Positions 53,543 through 63,701 of a stretch of 64,000 bases of DNA are shown here, piece by piece. Source of the stretch: Burkholderia sp. Leaf177 (lineage in GTDB: Bacteria > Pseudomonadota > Gammaproteobacteria > Burkholderiales > Burkholderiaceae); assembly GCF_001424345.1 (NCBI RefSeq), contig NZ_LMPF01000002.1, positions 62,001 through 126,000 of the forward strand, given 5' to 3'. The position numbers were made by a program, and so were the translations under genes. The notes below the pieces were generated by a model that made no database searches, was not told the DNA's origin, and saw only the letters and a program-made list of their open reading frames with translations. Position 1 is the stretch's first letter, and every line of letters begins with the position of its first letter.

Positions 53543-54895
53543 ATGGCTAACGTTGTTGAAAACCTCGGCAAGCTCGAACGCCGTGTGACGATTTCCCTGC
53601 CGAAAGATACGGTGCAAAAGGAAGTGGATTCGCGTATCCGTCAGATGGCGAAGAACGTGCGCATGCCGGGCTTCCGGCCGGGCAAGGTTCCGCTCAAGAT
53701 GGTCACGCAGCAGTACCAGGGCCAGGTCGAAGCCGAAGTGCTGAGCGACAAGGTCGGCAAGGAATTCTTCGACGTCACGCGCACTGAAAACCTGCGCGTT
53801 GCCGGCCAGCCCAGCTTCGCGCCGAAGGTCGCGGAAGGCGAAGTCGCTCAGGACTATGCGTTCGACGCAACGTTCGAGGTGTATCCGGAAGTGAAGATCG
53901 GCGACGTGGCAACGGCTGAAATCGAGCGCACGGTCACGAGCATCTCGGAAGCCGAGATCGACCGCACGCTGGAAATCCTGCGCAAGCAACGCGTCCATTT
54001 CCACGCACGCGGCGAAGGCGGCGAGCATGGCGACGGCGGCGCGGACACGGCAGCCAAGGACGGCGACCGCGTGACCATGGACTTCGTCGGCAAGCTCGAC
54101 GGCGCGTTGTTCGAAGGCGGCAGCGCGGAAGACTTCACGTTCGTGCTGGGCGAAGGCCGCATGTTGCCGGAATTCGAAACCGCCGCGCTCGGCCTGAAAG
54201 TGGGCGAGTCGAAGGAATTCGATCTCAAGTTCCCGGACGACTATCACGGCAAGGACGTGGCCGGCAAGACGGCTCAGTTCACGATCACCATGAAGAAGAT
54301 CGAATGGCCGCATCTGCCGGAAATCGACGCTGATTTCGCGAAGTCGCTCGGCGTGGAAGACGGCGACATCGGCAAGATGCGCGGCGAGATCAAGGACAAC
54401 CTGGAGCGCGAAGCCAAGCGCCGCACGCAACAAATCGTGAAGAACCAGGTCATGGACGCGTTGCTCAAGATTTCCGAACTCGACGTGCCGAAGGCGCTGG
54501 TCGAGCAGGATCAGGAACGTCTGGTGGAAATGGCGCGCCAGGATCTGCAACAACGCGGCGTGCCGAACGCAGCCGACGCTCCCATTCCCGCAGAAATGTT
54601 CGCTGAACAAGCTGAACGCCGCGTCAAGCTGGGCCTGGTTCTGGCTGAACTGGTCAAGGCAAACGACCTGCAGGCGAAGCCGGAACAGATTCGCGCGGAA
54701 GTCGACGAATTTGCGAAAAGCTACGAGGACCCGAAGGAAGTCGTCCGCTGGTATTATTCGAACCAGCAGCGCCTCGCCGAGATGGAAGCGTACGTCGTGG
54801 AAAGCAACGTCGTCGAATTCGTGCTCGGCAAGGCACGAGTGAACGACAAGGAAGTAAGCTTCGAAGAATTGGCCAGCGCGACGGCGCAAGCGTAA
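53543..54895 (+). CDS. tig: Trigger factor
   Basis: 450 residues from ATG 53543. Ribosome-binding motif GFRPGKVP near the N-terminus, a PPIase (FKBP) domain around 165-250 ([21 protein letters not shown]), and the helical chaperone arms in the C-terminal part. It binds nascent chains at the ribosome exit. First gene of the tig-clpP-clpX-lon-hupB block. Confidence 0.97.
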   Translation: MANVVENLGKLERRVTISLPKDTVQKEVDSRIRQMAKNVRMPGFRPGKVPLKMVTQQYQGQVEAEVLSDKVGKEFFDVTRTENLRVAGQPSFAPKVAEGEVAQDYAFDATFEVYPEVKIGDVATAEIERTVTSISEAEIDRTLEILRKQRVHFHARGEGGEHGDGGADTAAKDGDRVTMDFVGKLDGALFEGGSAEDFTFVLGEGRMLPEFETAALGLKVGESKEFDLKFPDDYHGKDVAGKTAQFTITMKKIEWPHLPEIDADFAKSLGVEDGDIGKMRGEIKDNLEREAKRRTQQIVKNQVMDALLKISELDVPKALVEQDQERLVEMARQDLQQRGVPNAADAPIPAEMFAEQAERRVKLGLVLAELVKANDLQAKPEQIRAEVDEFAKSYEDPKEVVRWYYSNQQRLAEMEAYVVESNVVEFVLGKARVNDKEVSFEELASATAQA

Positions 54896-54907
54896 GCAGC
54901 GTCGGAA

Positions 54908-54951
54908 AGGCGTGCAGGGCCGTCGGGGTGACGGGCCGGCACGCCTTTTTT
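54908..54951 (+). terminator. Intrinsic terminator after tig
   Basis: AGGCGTGC pairs with GCACGCCT, with an inner CCGTC/GACGG helix, followed by six T's. Confidence 0.88.
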
Positions 54952-55072
54952 GCGTTTATGCAGAATTGACGTTTTCGGCGCGGCTATTGCGAGTCATTGC
55001 AGTCACCGTGTTTGGCCCTATCTAAGGATGTTGCTTGTTGTTCAGTATCCCTATTCCGAACAAGGAAATTGC

Positions 55073-55726
55073 ATGACCTATCGCGCTCAACTACTGGACT
55101 CGCTCGCGTCGAACGCGCCGCATGATTTTGAAACCAAGGCGCTGGGTCTGGTGCCGATGGTTGTTGAAACGAGCGGCCGCGGCGAACGTGCCTATGACAT
55201 CTATTCGCGCCTGCTGAAAGAACGTGTCGTGTTTCTGGTCGGCGAAGTGAACGACCAGACGGCAAATCTGGTGGTTGCACAGTTGTTGTTCCTCGAAAGC
55301 GAAAATCCGGACAAGGACATCAGCCTGTATATCAACAGCCCGGGCGGTTCGGTATCGGCTGGCATGGCGATCTACGACACCATGCAATTCGTGAAGCCCG
55401 ACGTCGCCACCCTGTGCATGGGGCTCGCTGCAAGCATGGGCGCGTTCCTGCTGGCGGCCGGCGCGAAGGGCAAGCGCGTAGCGCTCCCGAATGCACGTGT
55501 GATGATTCACCAGCCGCTGGGCGGCGCGCGCGGGCAGGCATCGGATATCGAGATCCAGGCACGCGAAATCCTGTACTTGAAGGAACGTCTCAATCAACTG
55601 TTGTCGCACCACACAGGTCAACCGGTCGAGCGTCTTGCACGCGATACCGACCGCGACAACTTCATGTCGGGCGACGACGCGCAGGCATATGGCCTCGTCG
55701 ACCAGGTTCTTCACAAGCGTCCTTGA
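55073..55726 (+). CDS. clpP: ATP-dependent Clp protease proteolytic subunit
   Basis: 217 residues from ATG 55073 with AGGAA upstream. Catalytic Ser121 ([10 protein letters not shown]), His146 (MIHQPLGG) and Asp195 (DTDRDNF). It has the usual ~20-residue N-terminal extension. It forms the 14-mer degradation chamber fed by ClpX, encoded next. This is the main clpP; a second copy is at 46.6 kb. Confidence 0.97.
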   Translation: MTYRAQLLDSLASNAPHDFETKALGLVPMVVETSGRGERAYDIYSRLLKERVVFLVGEVNDQTANLVVAQLLFLESENPDKDISLYINSPGGSVSAGMAIYDTMQFVKPDVATLCMGLAASMGAFLLAAGAKGKRVALPNARVMIHQPLGGARGQASDIEIQAREILYLKERLNQLLSHHTGQPVERLARDTDRDNFMSGDDAQAYGLVDQVLHKRP

Positions 55727-55736
55727 GCTGTGCCGC

Positions 55737-55772
55737 GCCGGGCTCGGGAATAACCGGTCCGGCCGTTTTGTT
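55737..55772 (+). terminator. Weak terminator-like hairpin after clpP
   Basis: GCCGG/CCGGC stem with an internal CCGGTCCGG element, followed by TTTTGTTTTG. Confidence 0.5.
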
Positions 55773-55900
55773 TTGATAAGGTAGGCGTCGCGGATCGGGA
55801 CTGAAGCAGCCTGGTTCGCGACAAGGACGCAGCAAGGTAGCCCGGCACTATGCTGGAGCCGACGCGCGAAATGGCGTTAAAGCACACGCCACACACGCTT

Positions 55901-55934
55901 TCACCTAACGTACGTGCCGTTTCTGCGTAGGTGA
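55901..55934 (+). promoter_or_regulatory. Inverted repeat upstream of clpX
   Basis: TCACCTA and TAGGTGA form exact 7-bp arms separated by 20 bases, ending 47 bases before the clpX start. A TATTAT -10-like element lies just downstream. Possible regulator site; no known factor assigned. Confidence 0.4.
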
Positions 55935-55981
55935 ATTGAGCGGCGTATTATGTAATCGAGTGTCCGGAGGCTCACACATCC

Positions 55982-57253
55982 ATGGCGGACAAAAAAGGTT
56001 CAAACAGCGAAAAGCTGTTGTATTGCTCGTTCTGCGGCAAGAGCCAGCACGAGGTCAAGAAGCTGATTGCCGGTCCTTCTGTGTTCATCTGCGATGAATG
56101 CATCGACTTGTGCAACGAAATCATACGCGACGAAGCGGCGGGCGCGGCGGAAGAGGCTGGCCTGACGAAATCGGACCTGCCGAGTCCGCAGGAGATCAGC
56201 GAGATCCTGAACCAGTACGTGATTGGTCAGGACCGCGCGAAGCGCATTCTCGCCGTGGCGGTTTATAACCACTACAAGCGACTCAAGCATCTCGAGAAGA
56301 AAGACGACATCGAGTTGTCGAAGAGCAACATCTTGCTGATTGGACCCACGGGTTCGGGCAAGACCTTGCTCGCGCAAACCCTCGCACGCATGCTGAACGT
56401 TCCGTTCGTTATTGCAGACGCAACCACGCTTACTGAAGCAGGTTATGTTGGCGAAGACGTCGAAAACATTATTCAGAAGCTGCTGCAAAACTGTAACTAC
56501 GAAGTCGACAAGGCGCAGCGCGGCATTGTTTATATCGATGAAATCGACAAGATCAGCCGCAAGTCGGATAACCCGTCCATCACGCGCGACGTGTCGGGCG
56601 AGGGCGTTCAACAAGCGCTGCTGAAGCTGGTGGAAGGCACGATGGCTTCAGTGCCGCCACAGGGCGGACGCAAGCATCCGAACCAGGATTTTATCCAAGT
56701 CGACACCACCAATATCCTGTTCATTTGCGGCGGCGCTTTTGATGGCCTCGAAAAAGTCATTATCGACCGGACGGAAAAGACAGGAATCGGCTTCGGTGCT
56801 AGCGTCAAGAGCAAGGTCGATCGCGACGCGGGCGAAGTGCTGCGCGAAGTGGAACCGGAAGACTTGATCAAGTTCGGTTTGATTCCTGAACTGATCGGCC
56901 GTCTGCCGGTGGTCGCTACGCTCGGCAAGCTGGACGAAGACGCACTGATCAAGATTCTGACCGAACCGAAGAACGCGCTGGTAAAGCAGTATCACAAGCT
57001 GTTCAACATGGAACGCGTGGATCTGGAGATTCGTCCTGCCGCGTTGCAGGCAATCGCTCTTAAGGCGATTCGCCGCAAGACGGGCGCGCGCGGTTTGCGC
57101 TCCATTCTGGAACAGGCGTTGCTGGACGTGATGTACGAGCTGCCGACCATGAAGGGCGTCAGCAAGGTCATCGTGGATGACAATACAATCGACGGTGACG
57201 GCAAGCCACTGTTGATTTATGAAGATACACCGAAGGTAGCAGGTTCTAACTGA
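55982..57253 (+). CDS. clpX: ATP-dependent Clp protease ATP-binding subunit ClpX
   Basis: 423 residues. N-terminal C4 zinc domain (LYCSFCGKS … ICDECIDLC), Walker [13 protein letters not shown], Walker [10 protein letters not shown], and sensor motifs in the AAA+ domain. It unfolds tagged substrates and feeds ClpP. GGAGG lies 8-9 bases before the ATG. Confidence 0.98.
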   Translation: MADKKGSNSEKLLYCSFCGKSQHEVKKLIAGPSVFICDECIDLCNEIIRDEAAGAAEEAGLTKSDLPSPQEISEILNQYVIGQDRAKRILAVAVYNHYKRLKHLEKKDDIELSKSNILLIGPTGSGKTLLAQTLARMLNVPFVIADATTLTEAGYVGEDVENIIQKLLQNCNYEVDKAQRGIVYIDEIDKISRKSDNPSITRDVSGEGVQQALLKLVEGTMASVPPQGGRKHPNQDFIQVDTTNILFICGGAFDGLEKVIIDRTEKTGIGFGASVKSKVDRDAGEVLREVEPEDLIKFGLIPELIGRLPVVATLGKLDEDALIKILTEPKNALVKQYHKLFNMERVDLEIRPAALQAIALKAIRRKTGARGLRSILEQALLDVMYELPTMKGVSKVIVDDNTIDGDGKPLLIYEDTPKVAGSN

Positions 57254-57273
57254 GGTTGGGCTGTGTGTCGGCG

Positions 57274-57306
57274 AAAAGCCGTTCATGGCAACGTGAACGG
57301 CTTTTT
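57274..57306 (+). terminator. Intrinsic terminator after clpX
   Basis: AAAAGCCGTTCA/TGAACGGCTTTT stem with an 8-base loop and T-run. Confidence 0.92.
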
Positions 57307-57395
57307 GTTTATTTTTCGGATATCTTGTGGACGTTACTGACACGTTACTGAGGCGAATTTTTTCGATTCACTGATCTTTTCCCACACGCTTAAGG

Positions 57396-57423
57396 CTTGC
57401 AATCCATTTTCACGGCCTTATTT
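57396..57423 (+). promoter_or_regulatory. Sigma32 (heat-shock)-like promoter of lon
   Basis: CTTGCAA (57396-57402), 13-base spacer, CCTTATTT (57416-57423); compare the heat-shock consensus CTTGAAA and CCCCATnT. It lies about 36 bases before the lon start, right after the clpX terminator. Confidence 0.55.
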
Positions 57424-57458
57424 ACGACTGAACTGATTCCACTACTGGGGAAATGAAA

Positions 57459-59882
57459 ATGTCAGGAACCCAACTCCTCCCGCAGGAACGCATTACTCTC
57501 CCGCTGCTCCCGCTGCGTGACGTAGTCGTTTTCCCGCACATGGTGATTCCGCTCTTTGTTGGACGACCCAAATCGATCAAGGCCCTCGAAGCTGCGATGG
57601 AAGGCGGCAAGCACATCATGCTTGTTGCACAGAAAACCGCCGCGAAAGACGAGCCGACCGAAAAAGACATGTACGAAGTAGGATGTATCGCAAACATCCT
57701 GCAAATGCTGAAGCTTCCCGACGGTACCGTTAAGGTGCTCGTGGAAGGCTTGCAGCGCGCCAAGACGCTCACGATCGAAGAACAGGAAACGCAATTTTCC
57801 TGCGACGTGATGCCGCTCGAACCCGACCATGCCGACAGCGCCGAAACCGAAGCGTTGCGCCGCGCAATCGTGTCGCAGTTCGATCAGTACGTGAAGCTCA
57901 ACAAGAAGATCCCTCCTGAGATCCTGACGTCGCTGTCGGGTATCGACGAAGCGGGTCGTCTGGCCGATACCATCGCGGCGCATCTGCCGTTGAAGCTCGA
58001 CCAGAAGCAGCACATTCTGGAGATGCTTCCGGTTGTCGAGCGCCTCGAACATCTGCTTGCACAACTCGAAGCCGAGATCGACATTCTCCAGGTCGAAAAG
58101 CGCATCCGTGGACGCGTGAAGCGCCAGATGGAGAAGAGCCAGCGCGAGTACTACCTGAACGAACAGGTCAAGGCGATCCAGAAGGAATTGGGCGAAGGTG
58201 AGGAAGGCGCGGATCTCGAGGAACTCGAGAAGCGCATCACCAACGCGCGCATGCCGAAGGAAGCCAAGAAGAAGGCCGACGCCGAACTCAAGAAGCTCAA
58301 GCTGATGTCGCCGATGTCGGCTGAAGCGACTGTCGTGCGCAACTACATCGACACGTTGATTGGTCTGCCGTGGCGCAAGAAGAGCAAGGTCAACAATGAC
58401 CTCTCGAACGCGGAACGCGTGCTCGACGAAGATCACTTTGGCCTCGAGAAGGTCAAGGAACGGATCCTCGAGTATCTTGCGGTCCAGCAGCGCGTAGAGA
58501 AGGTCAAGGCGCCTATCCTGTGTCTCGTCGGGCCTCCGGGCGTTGGCAAGACCTCGCTGGGTCAGTCGATCGCTCGTGCAACGAACCGCAAGTTCGTGCG
58601 CATGGCGCTTGGCGGCGTGCACGATGAGTCCGAGATTCGCGGCCACCGTCGCACGTACATTGGATCGATGCCTGGCAAGATCCTGCAAAGCCTCGCGAAA
58701 GTCGGCGTGCGCAATCCGCTTTTCCTGCTCGACGAAGTCGACAAGATGGGCATGGATTTCCGCGGCGATCCTGCTTCCGCGTTGCTCGAAGTGCTCGATC
58801 CGGAACAGAACCATACGTTCGCCGATCACTACATCGAGGTGGACTTCGACTTGTCGGACGTGATGTTCGTGGCGACGTCGAACTCGCTGAACATTCCGCC
58901 GCCGTTGCTCGACCGCATGGAAGTGATTCGCCTCTCGGGTTACACCGAAGACGAGAAGGTCAACATTGCGCAGAAATATCTGTTGCCGAAGCAAACGCGC
59001 AATAACGGCCTGAAGCCGGGCGAGATGGATCTCACGGAAGAAGCGATCCGCGACATCATTCGTTATTACACGCGTGAAGCCGGCGTTCGTTCGCTCGAAC
59101 GCGAAATGTCGAAGATCTGCCGCAAGGTCGTGAAGATGCTTCTGCTGAAGAAGGCAGAAGGCGCGGTCAAGGTCGACGGCAGCAACCTCGACACGTTCCT
59201 CGGCGTGCGCAAGACCGATTTCGGTCTCGCCGCGAAGGAGAACCAGGTTGGTCAGGTCACGGGCCTCGCGTGGACGGAAGTGGGCGGCGATTTGCTGACC
59301 ATTGAAGCTGCGGTCATGCCGGGTAAGGGCAACATCATCCGCACGGGTTCGCTCGGCGACGTGATGAAGGAATCGGTCGAAGCAGCACGCTCGGTGGTGC
59401 GTTCGCGTTCGCGTCGTCTGGGTGTATCGGATGAAGCGTTCGAGAAGAAGGACATACACATTCACGTGCCTGAAGGCGCGACGCCCAAGGACGGTCCGTC
59501 CGCCGGTATCGCGATGACGACGGCGCTCGTGTCCGTGCTGACCGGCATCCCGGTTCGCGCTGATGTTGCGATGACTGGTGAAATCACGCTGCGTGGCGAA
59601 GTGTTGCCGATTGGCGGATTGAAGGAGAAGTTGCTGGCGGCGCATCGCGGCGGCATCAAGCTCGTGTTGATCCCTGAGGAAAACACGAAGGATCTCGCCG
59701 AGATTCCGGACAACGTGAAGAACGCGATCGAAATCGTTCCGGTTCGCTGGATCGACAAGGTGCTCGAGCTTGCGCTCGAACGTGTTCCGGCCGCATTGCC
59801 CGAAGAAGAAGCAAAGCCCGCAACGCCTGCAGTTGCTGAAAAGAAGGAAGGCCCTGCAACGGGCGACTTCGTGAAGCATTGA
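57459..59882 (+). CDS. lon: ATP-dependent protease Lon (LonA)
   Basis: 807 residues from ATG 57459 (MSGTQLLPQ). The ATG at 57453 is too close to GGGGA to be favoured. N-terminal substrate-binding domain, AAA+ module with [12 protein letters not shown], and a C-terminal Ser-Lys protease domain with Ser in [11 protein letters not shown] and Lys in [10 protein letters not shown]. It degrades misfolded and regulatory proteins. It probably has its own heat-shock promoter. Confidence 0.98.
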   Translation: MSGTQLLPQERITLPLLPLRDVVVFPHMVIPLFVGRPKSIKALEAAMEGGKHIMLVAQKTAAKDEPTEKDMYEVGCIANILQMLKLPDGTVKVLVEGLQRAKTLTIEEQETQFSCDVMPLEPDHADSAETEALRRAIVSQFDQYVKLNKKIPPEILTSLSGIDEAGRLADTIAAHLPLKLDQKQHILEMLPVVERLEHLLAQLEAEIDILQVEKRIRGRVKRQMEKSQREYYLNEQVKAIQKELGEGEEGADLEELEKRITNARMPKEAKKKADAELKKLKLMSPMSAEATVVRNYIDTLIGLPWRKKSKVNNDLSNAERVLDEDHFGLEKVKERILEYLAVQQRVEKVKAPILCLVGPPGVGKTSLGQSIARATNRKFVRMALGGVHDESEIRGHRRTYIGSMPGKILQSLAKVGVRNPLFLLDEVDKMGMDFRGDPASALLEVLDPEQNHTFADHYIEVDFDLSDVMFVATSNSLNIPPPLLDRMEVIRLSGYTEDEKVNIAQKYLLPKQTRNNGLKPGEMDLTEEAIRDIIRYYTREAGVRSLEREMSKICRKVVKMLLLKKAEGAVKVDGSNLDTFLGVRKTDFGLAAKENQVGQVTGLAWTEVGGDLLTIEAAVMPGKGNIIRTGSLGDVMKESVEAARSVVRSRSRRLGVSDEAFEKKDIHIHVPEGATPKDGPSAGIAMTTALVSVLTGIPVRADVAMTGEITLRGEVLPIGGLKEKLLAAHRGGIKLVLIPEENTKDLAEIPDNVKNAIEIVPVRWIDKVLELALERVPAALPEEEAKPATPAVAEKKEGPATGDFVKH

Positions 59883-59911
59883 TGCATTGATGGTGGTTGT
59901 TGGTCGAAAGT

Positions 59912-59943
59912 AAAAACCCGCGGGTGCTCCCCGCGGGTTTTTT
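59912..59943 (+). terminator. Intrinsic terminator after lon
   Basis: AAAACCCGCGGG/CCCGCGGGTTTT perfect stem with a 5-base loop and TTTTTT. Confidence 0.95.
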
Positions 59944-59994
59944 ATTGCGCGCTCTATATGCAAATAATGCGGCGCGGATCAGGCTCAACCCCGG

Positions 59995-60023
59995 TTGACA
60001 CGCATGTTTCGGCTACTTCTAAT
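59995..60023 (+). promoter_or_regulatory. Sigma70 promoter of hupB
   Basis: Consensus -35 TTGACA (59995-60000), 17-base spacer, -10 TCTAAT (60018-60023). Transcription would start near 60030, immediately before the palindrome ACAGGGCTCAAGCCCTGT (60035-60052), so that hairpin would form the 5' end of the mRNA. Confidence 0.8.
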
Positions 60024-60114
60024 GACCGCCGCCTACAGGGCTCAAGCCCTGTGTCGAAAGCAAATAGCTTCTTGAAGCATCGCCCAACCAACAAACCATC
60101 ATCGGGGGATCACA

Positions 60115-60387
60115 ATGAACAAGACAGAATTGATCGACCATATTGCGCAGCAGGCGGATATATCGAAAGCGGCGGCCGGGCGAGCGCTCGAAGCCGTGAT
60201 CGGCGGCGTGAAGACGACACTGGAGAAGGGCGGATCGGTGACGCTCGTGGGCTTCGGGACGTTTGCGGTCGGAAAGCGCACAGCGCGCACGGGGCGCAAT
60301 CCTCGCACGGGCGATGCGATCAAGATCAAGGCGGCAAAGGTACCCAAATTTCGAGCTGGCAAAGCGCTAAAAGATGCGCTAAACTAG
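60115..60387 (+). CDS. hupB: DNA-binding protein HU-beta
   Basis: 90 residues, the usual size. [46 protein letters not shown] (DNA-binding arm) and [18 protein letters not shown]. It bends and compacts DNA as a dimer. It follows lon, as in E. coli, and is followed by tRNA-Val. Confidence 0.98.
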   Translation: MNKTELIDHIAQQADISKAAAGRALEAVIGGVKTTLEKGGSVTLVGFGTFAVGKRTARTGRNPRTGDAIKIKAAKVPKFRAGKALKDALN

Positions 60388-60465
60388 CGGACTCGCTGGA
60401 TACGGAACGGTCTGAAAAGTTTCGAGTCCGGCAGGAACGCACAAGGTTCGGAAGTTTGCGAAGCG

Positions 60466-60541
60466 GGGTGCTTAGCTCAGTTGGTAGAGCGGCGCCCTTA
60501 CAAGGCGTAGGTCGGGAGTTCGAGCCTCTCAGCACCCACCA
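60466..60541 (+). tRNA. tRNA-Val (anticodon TAC)
   Basis: 76 bases including encoded CCA. Acceptor stem GGGTGCT/AGCACCC, D-arm TAGCTCAGTTGGTAGAGC, anticodon loop CTTACAA (anticodon TAC for GUA/GUG codons) and T-arm GTTCGAGCC. It lies 78 bases after hupB on the same strand and may be transcribed with it. Confidence 0.97.
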
Positions 60542-60566
60542 CCGTTTTGCAGACATCGAGTGCATT

Positions 60567-60605
60567 AAAAAACCCCCATGGCTGTTGGCTCTGTGGGTTT
60601 TTTGT
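60567..60605 (+). terminator. Intrinsic terminator after tRNA-Val
   Basis: AAAAAACCC/GGGTTTTTT stem with a ~19-base loop, followed by T-rich sequence. Confidence 0.75.
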
Positions 60606-60656
60606 TTTTCCAGGATCGTTTTTGGGTCAGCTAAAGCTGCTTCGAGTTACGCAGTC

Positions 60657-61442
60657 TCAAGCTACGTCTATCGCATTGGCGAATTGCCCAATGATCCGGG
60701 CCACTTCAACCGGCGCTTCCAGCGGCGAAAGATGTCCGACTCCGGGCAGGACATGCAGTGTCGCGTGCGGAATGCGAGGCAGGAGTTCCGTCTGCAGCGT
60801 GGCGACAGGATCCACCTTATCAAGCGCACCCGAGATGACGATCGTCGGCGCATTGATCGACGTAACCCGCGCGGTAATGTCCTCGCGCATCGTCACGTTC
60901 GGCCAGGCTGCCTTGGCTTGCGGCGCACCCTTCAGGCTGTCCTCGATGACTTGCTCACGCAGAGCGGCATCAAGCGTTCTTGCAGTCAGGACATGATCGA
61001 TCACGAATTCGACCGATTCACGCGATTGATACGCGCCGGTTAGCACGGCGCGTTGCTCACCGGGAAGGATCGTTGGAGACGGAGGCGAAGGCGCCACGAG
61101 CACGAGTCCTTCAAGGCCACTTGGCCGGCGCGATGAAATCAGTTGAGCGACCTTTCCGCCCATCGAATGGCCGACCAGAACATAGCGCTGCAAACCCAGC
61201 GCATGGATGACACCTTCGGCATCGGCGGCAAGATCGGCAATGCGATAGCCATCGGATGGGGCATCGGAAGCACCCCAACCCCGAAAATCCATGGCGACGA
61301 TTCTGTACTGGTCGCCTAACTCGCTCGCCACCTGGTCCCACGTACGCGACGAACCTCCGTAGTAATGCAGGAACACCAGCGCCAACTCGCCGTTTCCTTG
61401 CTGCGTGACGTGAATCTGCGTTCCGTTCGATTCGATTTTCAT
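60657..61442 (-). CDS. Alpha/beta hydrolase
   Basis: 261 residues. Nucleophile elbow VGHSMGGKVAQ supplies Ser, the oxyanion strand LVFLHYYGGSSRTWDQ is near the N-terminus, and the catalytic His is in PGVGHLSPLEAP. The Asp is probably in SGALDKVDP. It resembles small esterases and lactonases; substrate unknown. Divergent from a LysR gene across a 124-base region, suggesting that regulator controls it. Confidence 0.88.
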   Translation of the reverse strand: MKIESNGTQIHVTQQGNGELALVFLHYYGGSSRTWDQVASELGDQYRIVAMDFRGWGASDAPSDGYRIADLAADAEGVIHALGLQRYVLVGHSMGGKVAQLISSRRPSGLEGLVLVAPSPPSPTILPGEQRAVLTGAYQSRESVEFVIDHVLTARTLDAALREQVIEDSLKGAPQAKAAWPNVTMREDITARVTSINAPTIVISGALDKVDPVATLQTELLPRIPHATLHVLPGVGHLSPLEAPVEVARIIGQFANAIDVA

Positions 61443-61526
61443 TTGCGTGCACCTTTTCCGTTAGCGGGTATTTGCATGTTAGATTCAAGTCTCCAGCTTG
61501 ATAACTGCCGGATTAGTAGCCTCAGT

Positions 61527-61543
61527 CGATAATGCTGTTATCG
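61527..61543. promoter_or_regulatory. Palindrome in the hydrolase/LysR intergenic region
   Basis: CGATAA-TGCTG-TTATCG: 6-bp arms with a 5-base centre, near the LysR start. Typical size and place for a LysR-type binding site. Confidence 0.5.
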
Positions 61544-61566
61544 AATGACCACGGGAATAAACGGAT

Positions 61567-62484
61567 ATGGATCGATTGACGAGCCTCGGCGTATTTGTCG
61601 CGGCGGTCGAAGATGGCAGTCTCGCGGCGGCGGCGCGCCGCTTCGGGTTATCGGCGGCAATGGCCGGCAAGCATGTGAGCGCAATCGAGGCTGAAATAAA
61701 CGCGCGGTTGCTACAGCGCACGACCCGGCGCCTGAGCCTGACCGACGCCGGACAGACCTACTACGACCGCTGCAAGCGGATCCTCGTAGCGTTCGATGAA
61801 GCGAATCGCGAAGCGGGAGACACGCAAGCAACTGCGCGCGGGGTATTGCGCATTGCGGCGCCGGTCACGTTCGGCGCCATGCACCTGGGCGGAATCGTTG
61901 CGCGCTTTCTGGAGGACCATCCGCAAGTGAACGTGGAGGTGACGCTCGGCGATCGCTACGTCGATCTCATCGATGCCGGCGTGGACGTCGCCATTCGGAT
62001 CGGACGGCTGGAGAACCCAGGACTCGTGACGCGCCGGCTTGCGCCGTGCCGGATGGTCATGTGTGCGTCACCTGCGTATCTCGAGCGTCATGGAACGCCT
62101 CATACGCCCTGCGACTTGCAAAACGCGCAGCGGCTTGCATTCAGCGAGGCCGTCTCGGCTGACGACTGGACCTTGCTCGATGCAGACAACCACGCGCACA
62201 TCATCAACGGACCATGCCGGATGGCGGCCAACAGCACACAAATGCTGCTGGCGGCCGCGCTTGAAGGAGCGGGCATTGCGTATGGCCCGACGTTCGTGTT
62301 CGGCGAACATATCAGGCGAGGCGAGCTCGTGGCGCTGCTGCCGACCTATCGCGCGGCCGATCTCGCGATTCAGGCGGTCTATCCCAGCGCGCGACGCATA
62401 CCGTTGAAAGTACGTCGGTTCGTCGATTATCTTGCAGAGACTTTCGGCGATGAACCTCCTTGGGATCGCAAGGAGGAACTCTAG
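61567..62484 (+). CDS. LysR-family transcriptional regulator
   Basis: 305 residues. N-terminal winged helix (MDRLTSLGVFVAAVEDGSLAAAARRFGLSAAMAGKHVSAIEAEINARLLQRTTRR) and LysR substrate-binding domain (about 90-295) with a CrgA/PA3398-like layout (DLIDAGVDVAIRIG). Divergent from the alpha/beta hydrolase gene, which is its likely target. Confidence 0.93.
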   Translation: MDRLTSLGVFVAAVEDGSLAAAARRFGLSAAMAGKHVSAIEAEINARLLQRTTRRLSLTDAGQTYYDRCKRILVAFDEANREAGDTQATARGVLRIAAPVTFGAMHLGGIVARFLEDHPQVNVEVTLGDRYVDLIDAGVDVAIRIGRLENPGLVTRRLAPCRMVMCASPAYLERHGTPHTPCDLQNAQRLAFSEAVSADDWTLLDADNHAHIINGPCRMAANSTQMLLAAALEGAGIAYGPTFVFGEHIRRGELVALLPTYRAADLAIQAVYPSARRIPLKVRRFVDYLAETFGDEPPWDRKEEL

Positions 62485-62523
62485 GGAAATTAGCGTTGGT
62501 AAGCAGAAAAGCTAAGCCGTCCG

Positions 62524-63486
62524 CTAAGGTTTCGCGTAAATATCGTCGATATTCGCAAACGACTGGGTTTCACGGCGGAACGCGAGCCGCTCAGTGGCAC
62601 GCCGATGCGCAATGTATCTCTGGGTTTCCGCACGCCTGCTTGCCGTAACGGTGACCCCTGCCGCAGGGACAATCGTCGCCGGTCCGTTGGTGGCAGGCGT
62701 GCCGGTTTGCGCGACCGCGCGCAGCAGCATGTCGCGCGCCTCGGAATCCGAGACATCGCTTGCCAAGGCGTCGCCGGCGGCTCGAAGTACGCAGGGTGTA
62801 TCGCCGGCTTTCTCACATGCGCGCGCCAATCCAATTGCCGCGTCCCGGGCAAGTTCGCGCTGAATCAACTCGTTCGTGATCTGCCGGACATCGCCGCGTT
62901 TGCTTTCGCTCGCCGGCAACATGGAAAGGCGCGTGCGGGCGTCGCGCAGCTCGCCGCGTAACATCGCGAGCCGGGCGGCATCGATTGTCCCTGTCAGATC
63001 GAGCGATGCCGTTTTCGGGCCGAAAGGCACATCGATCAGCGGATCGGGCGCAAGCCGCGGAATGCTGTTTTGCGCGACAGGCTCAGCCGTCAAATCCGAG
63101 TCTGCGCGTCCGGATGTCGAGCCGAAGGCAAGGTACAGGCCGCCCGCAAGTAACGCGACGAGCGCCGCGCCGATTCCCGCGCGCCAGAGCTTGCGGCCGG
63201 ATTCATCAGCGGTCGCACCGGCAGCGACTTCCTCATAGGGTTTGGATTCTTCCACGCTCGGATAAGCCGAGTCTATCGATGCGCGCTTTTGCGCGATGCG
63301 GTCACGCAGGGCGCCGTCGTCCGTCGCGGGTAACACGGCTATTCCCGTGGCGCCCGGAACAGAGGAATGCGGCTCCAGCGCGTCGCCGCTCGCGGACAAG
63401 GCGTCGCAGCGCGTACAGGCGGTATCGGGCGAGTGCAGCGCATTACCGCACGTCGGGCAGTAATCAGTCGGGTCGAGATTGGGCAC
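62524..63486 (-). CDS. Zinc-ribbon single-pass membrane protein of unknown function
   Basis: 320 residues. N-terminal zinc ribbon with Cys10, Cys13, Cys24 and Cys27 (YCPTCGNALHSPDTACTRC), an acidic/Pro-rich linker, one membrane helix (about 103-125: AGIGAALVALLAGGLYLAF), and a periplasmic helical domain (about 165-260) with CEKAGDTPCVLRAAGDAL, possibly a disulfide pair. Function not recognised. A cytoplasmic ribbon with a periplasmic domain suggests a sensor or scaffold. Confidence 0.75.
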   Translation of the reverse strand: MPNLDPTDYCPTCGNALHSPDTACTRCDALSASGDALEPHSSVPGATGIAVLPATDDGALRDRIAQKRASIDSAYPSVEESKPYEEVAAGATADESGRKLWRAGIGAALVALLAGGLYLAFGSTSGRADSDLTAEPVAQNSIPRLAPDPLIDVPFGPKTASLDLTGTIDAARLAMLRGELRDARTRLSMLPASESKRGDVRQITNELIQRELARDAAIGLARACEKAGDTPCVLRAAGDALASDVSDSEARDMLLRAVAQTGTPATNGPATIVPAAGVTVTASRRAETQRYIAHRRATERLAFRRETQSFANIDDIYAKP

Positions 63487-63701
63487 GGTCGGGTCACATC
63501 AAGAGACAAAAGCAAATCGCTGGGACAGATATTAACGGTTTGCGGGAGACGGCGAACGTTCGCATGAAGCATGATCGATGCCGACTTGCGTTTGGCCGCG
63601 TACCCCTTTTGCACAAAGGTTCTCAGCCGAAGATCCGGCAAGCCGTAAGGGAACGACCTGTACAAAACGACCGCGCTTTTGAAATTATGTCGCGGCGCGA
63701 A

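Noticed and set aside
53426-54889. 487-codon ORF antisense to tig
   Set aside because: Shadow frame of tig; no recognisable motif and an amino-acid composition typical of antisense translation.
55780-55860. 4.5S (SRP) RNA after clpP
   Set aside because: GACGCAGCAAGG looks vaguely similar, but the GGAAGGAAGCAGCC core and flanking helix are absent.
57462-59963. 833-codon ORF antisense to lon
   Set aside because: It mirrors lon codon by codon in a GC-rich gene, has a composition rich in Arg/His/Leu with no domain, and no Shine-Dalgarno. The same applies to the antisense ORFs over tig, thrC, argE-mfd and phoH.
63339-63665. 108-codon ORF overlapping the zinc-ribbon gene start
   Set aside because: Most of it is a shadow of the zinc-ribbon gene and its leader; no supporting motif.
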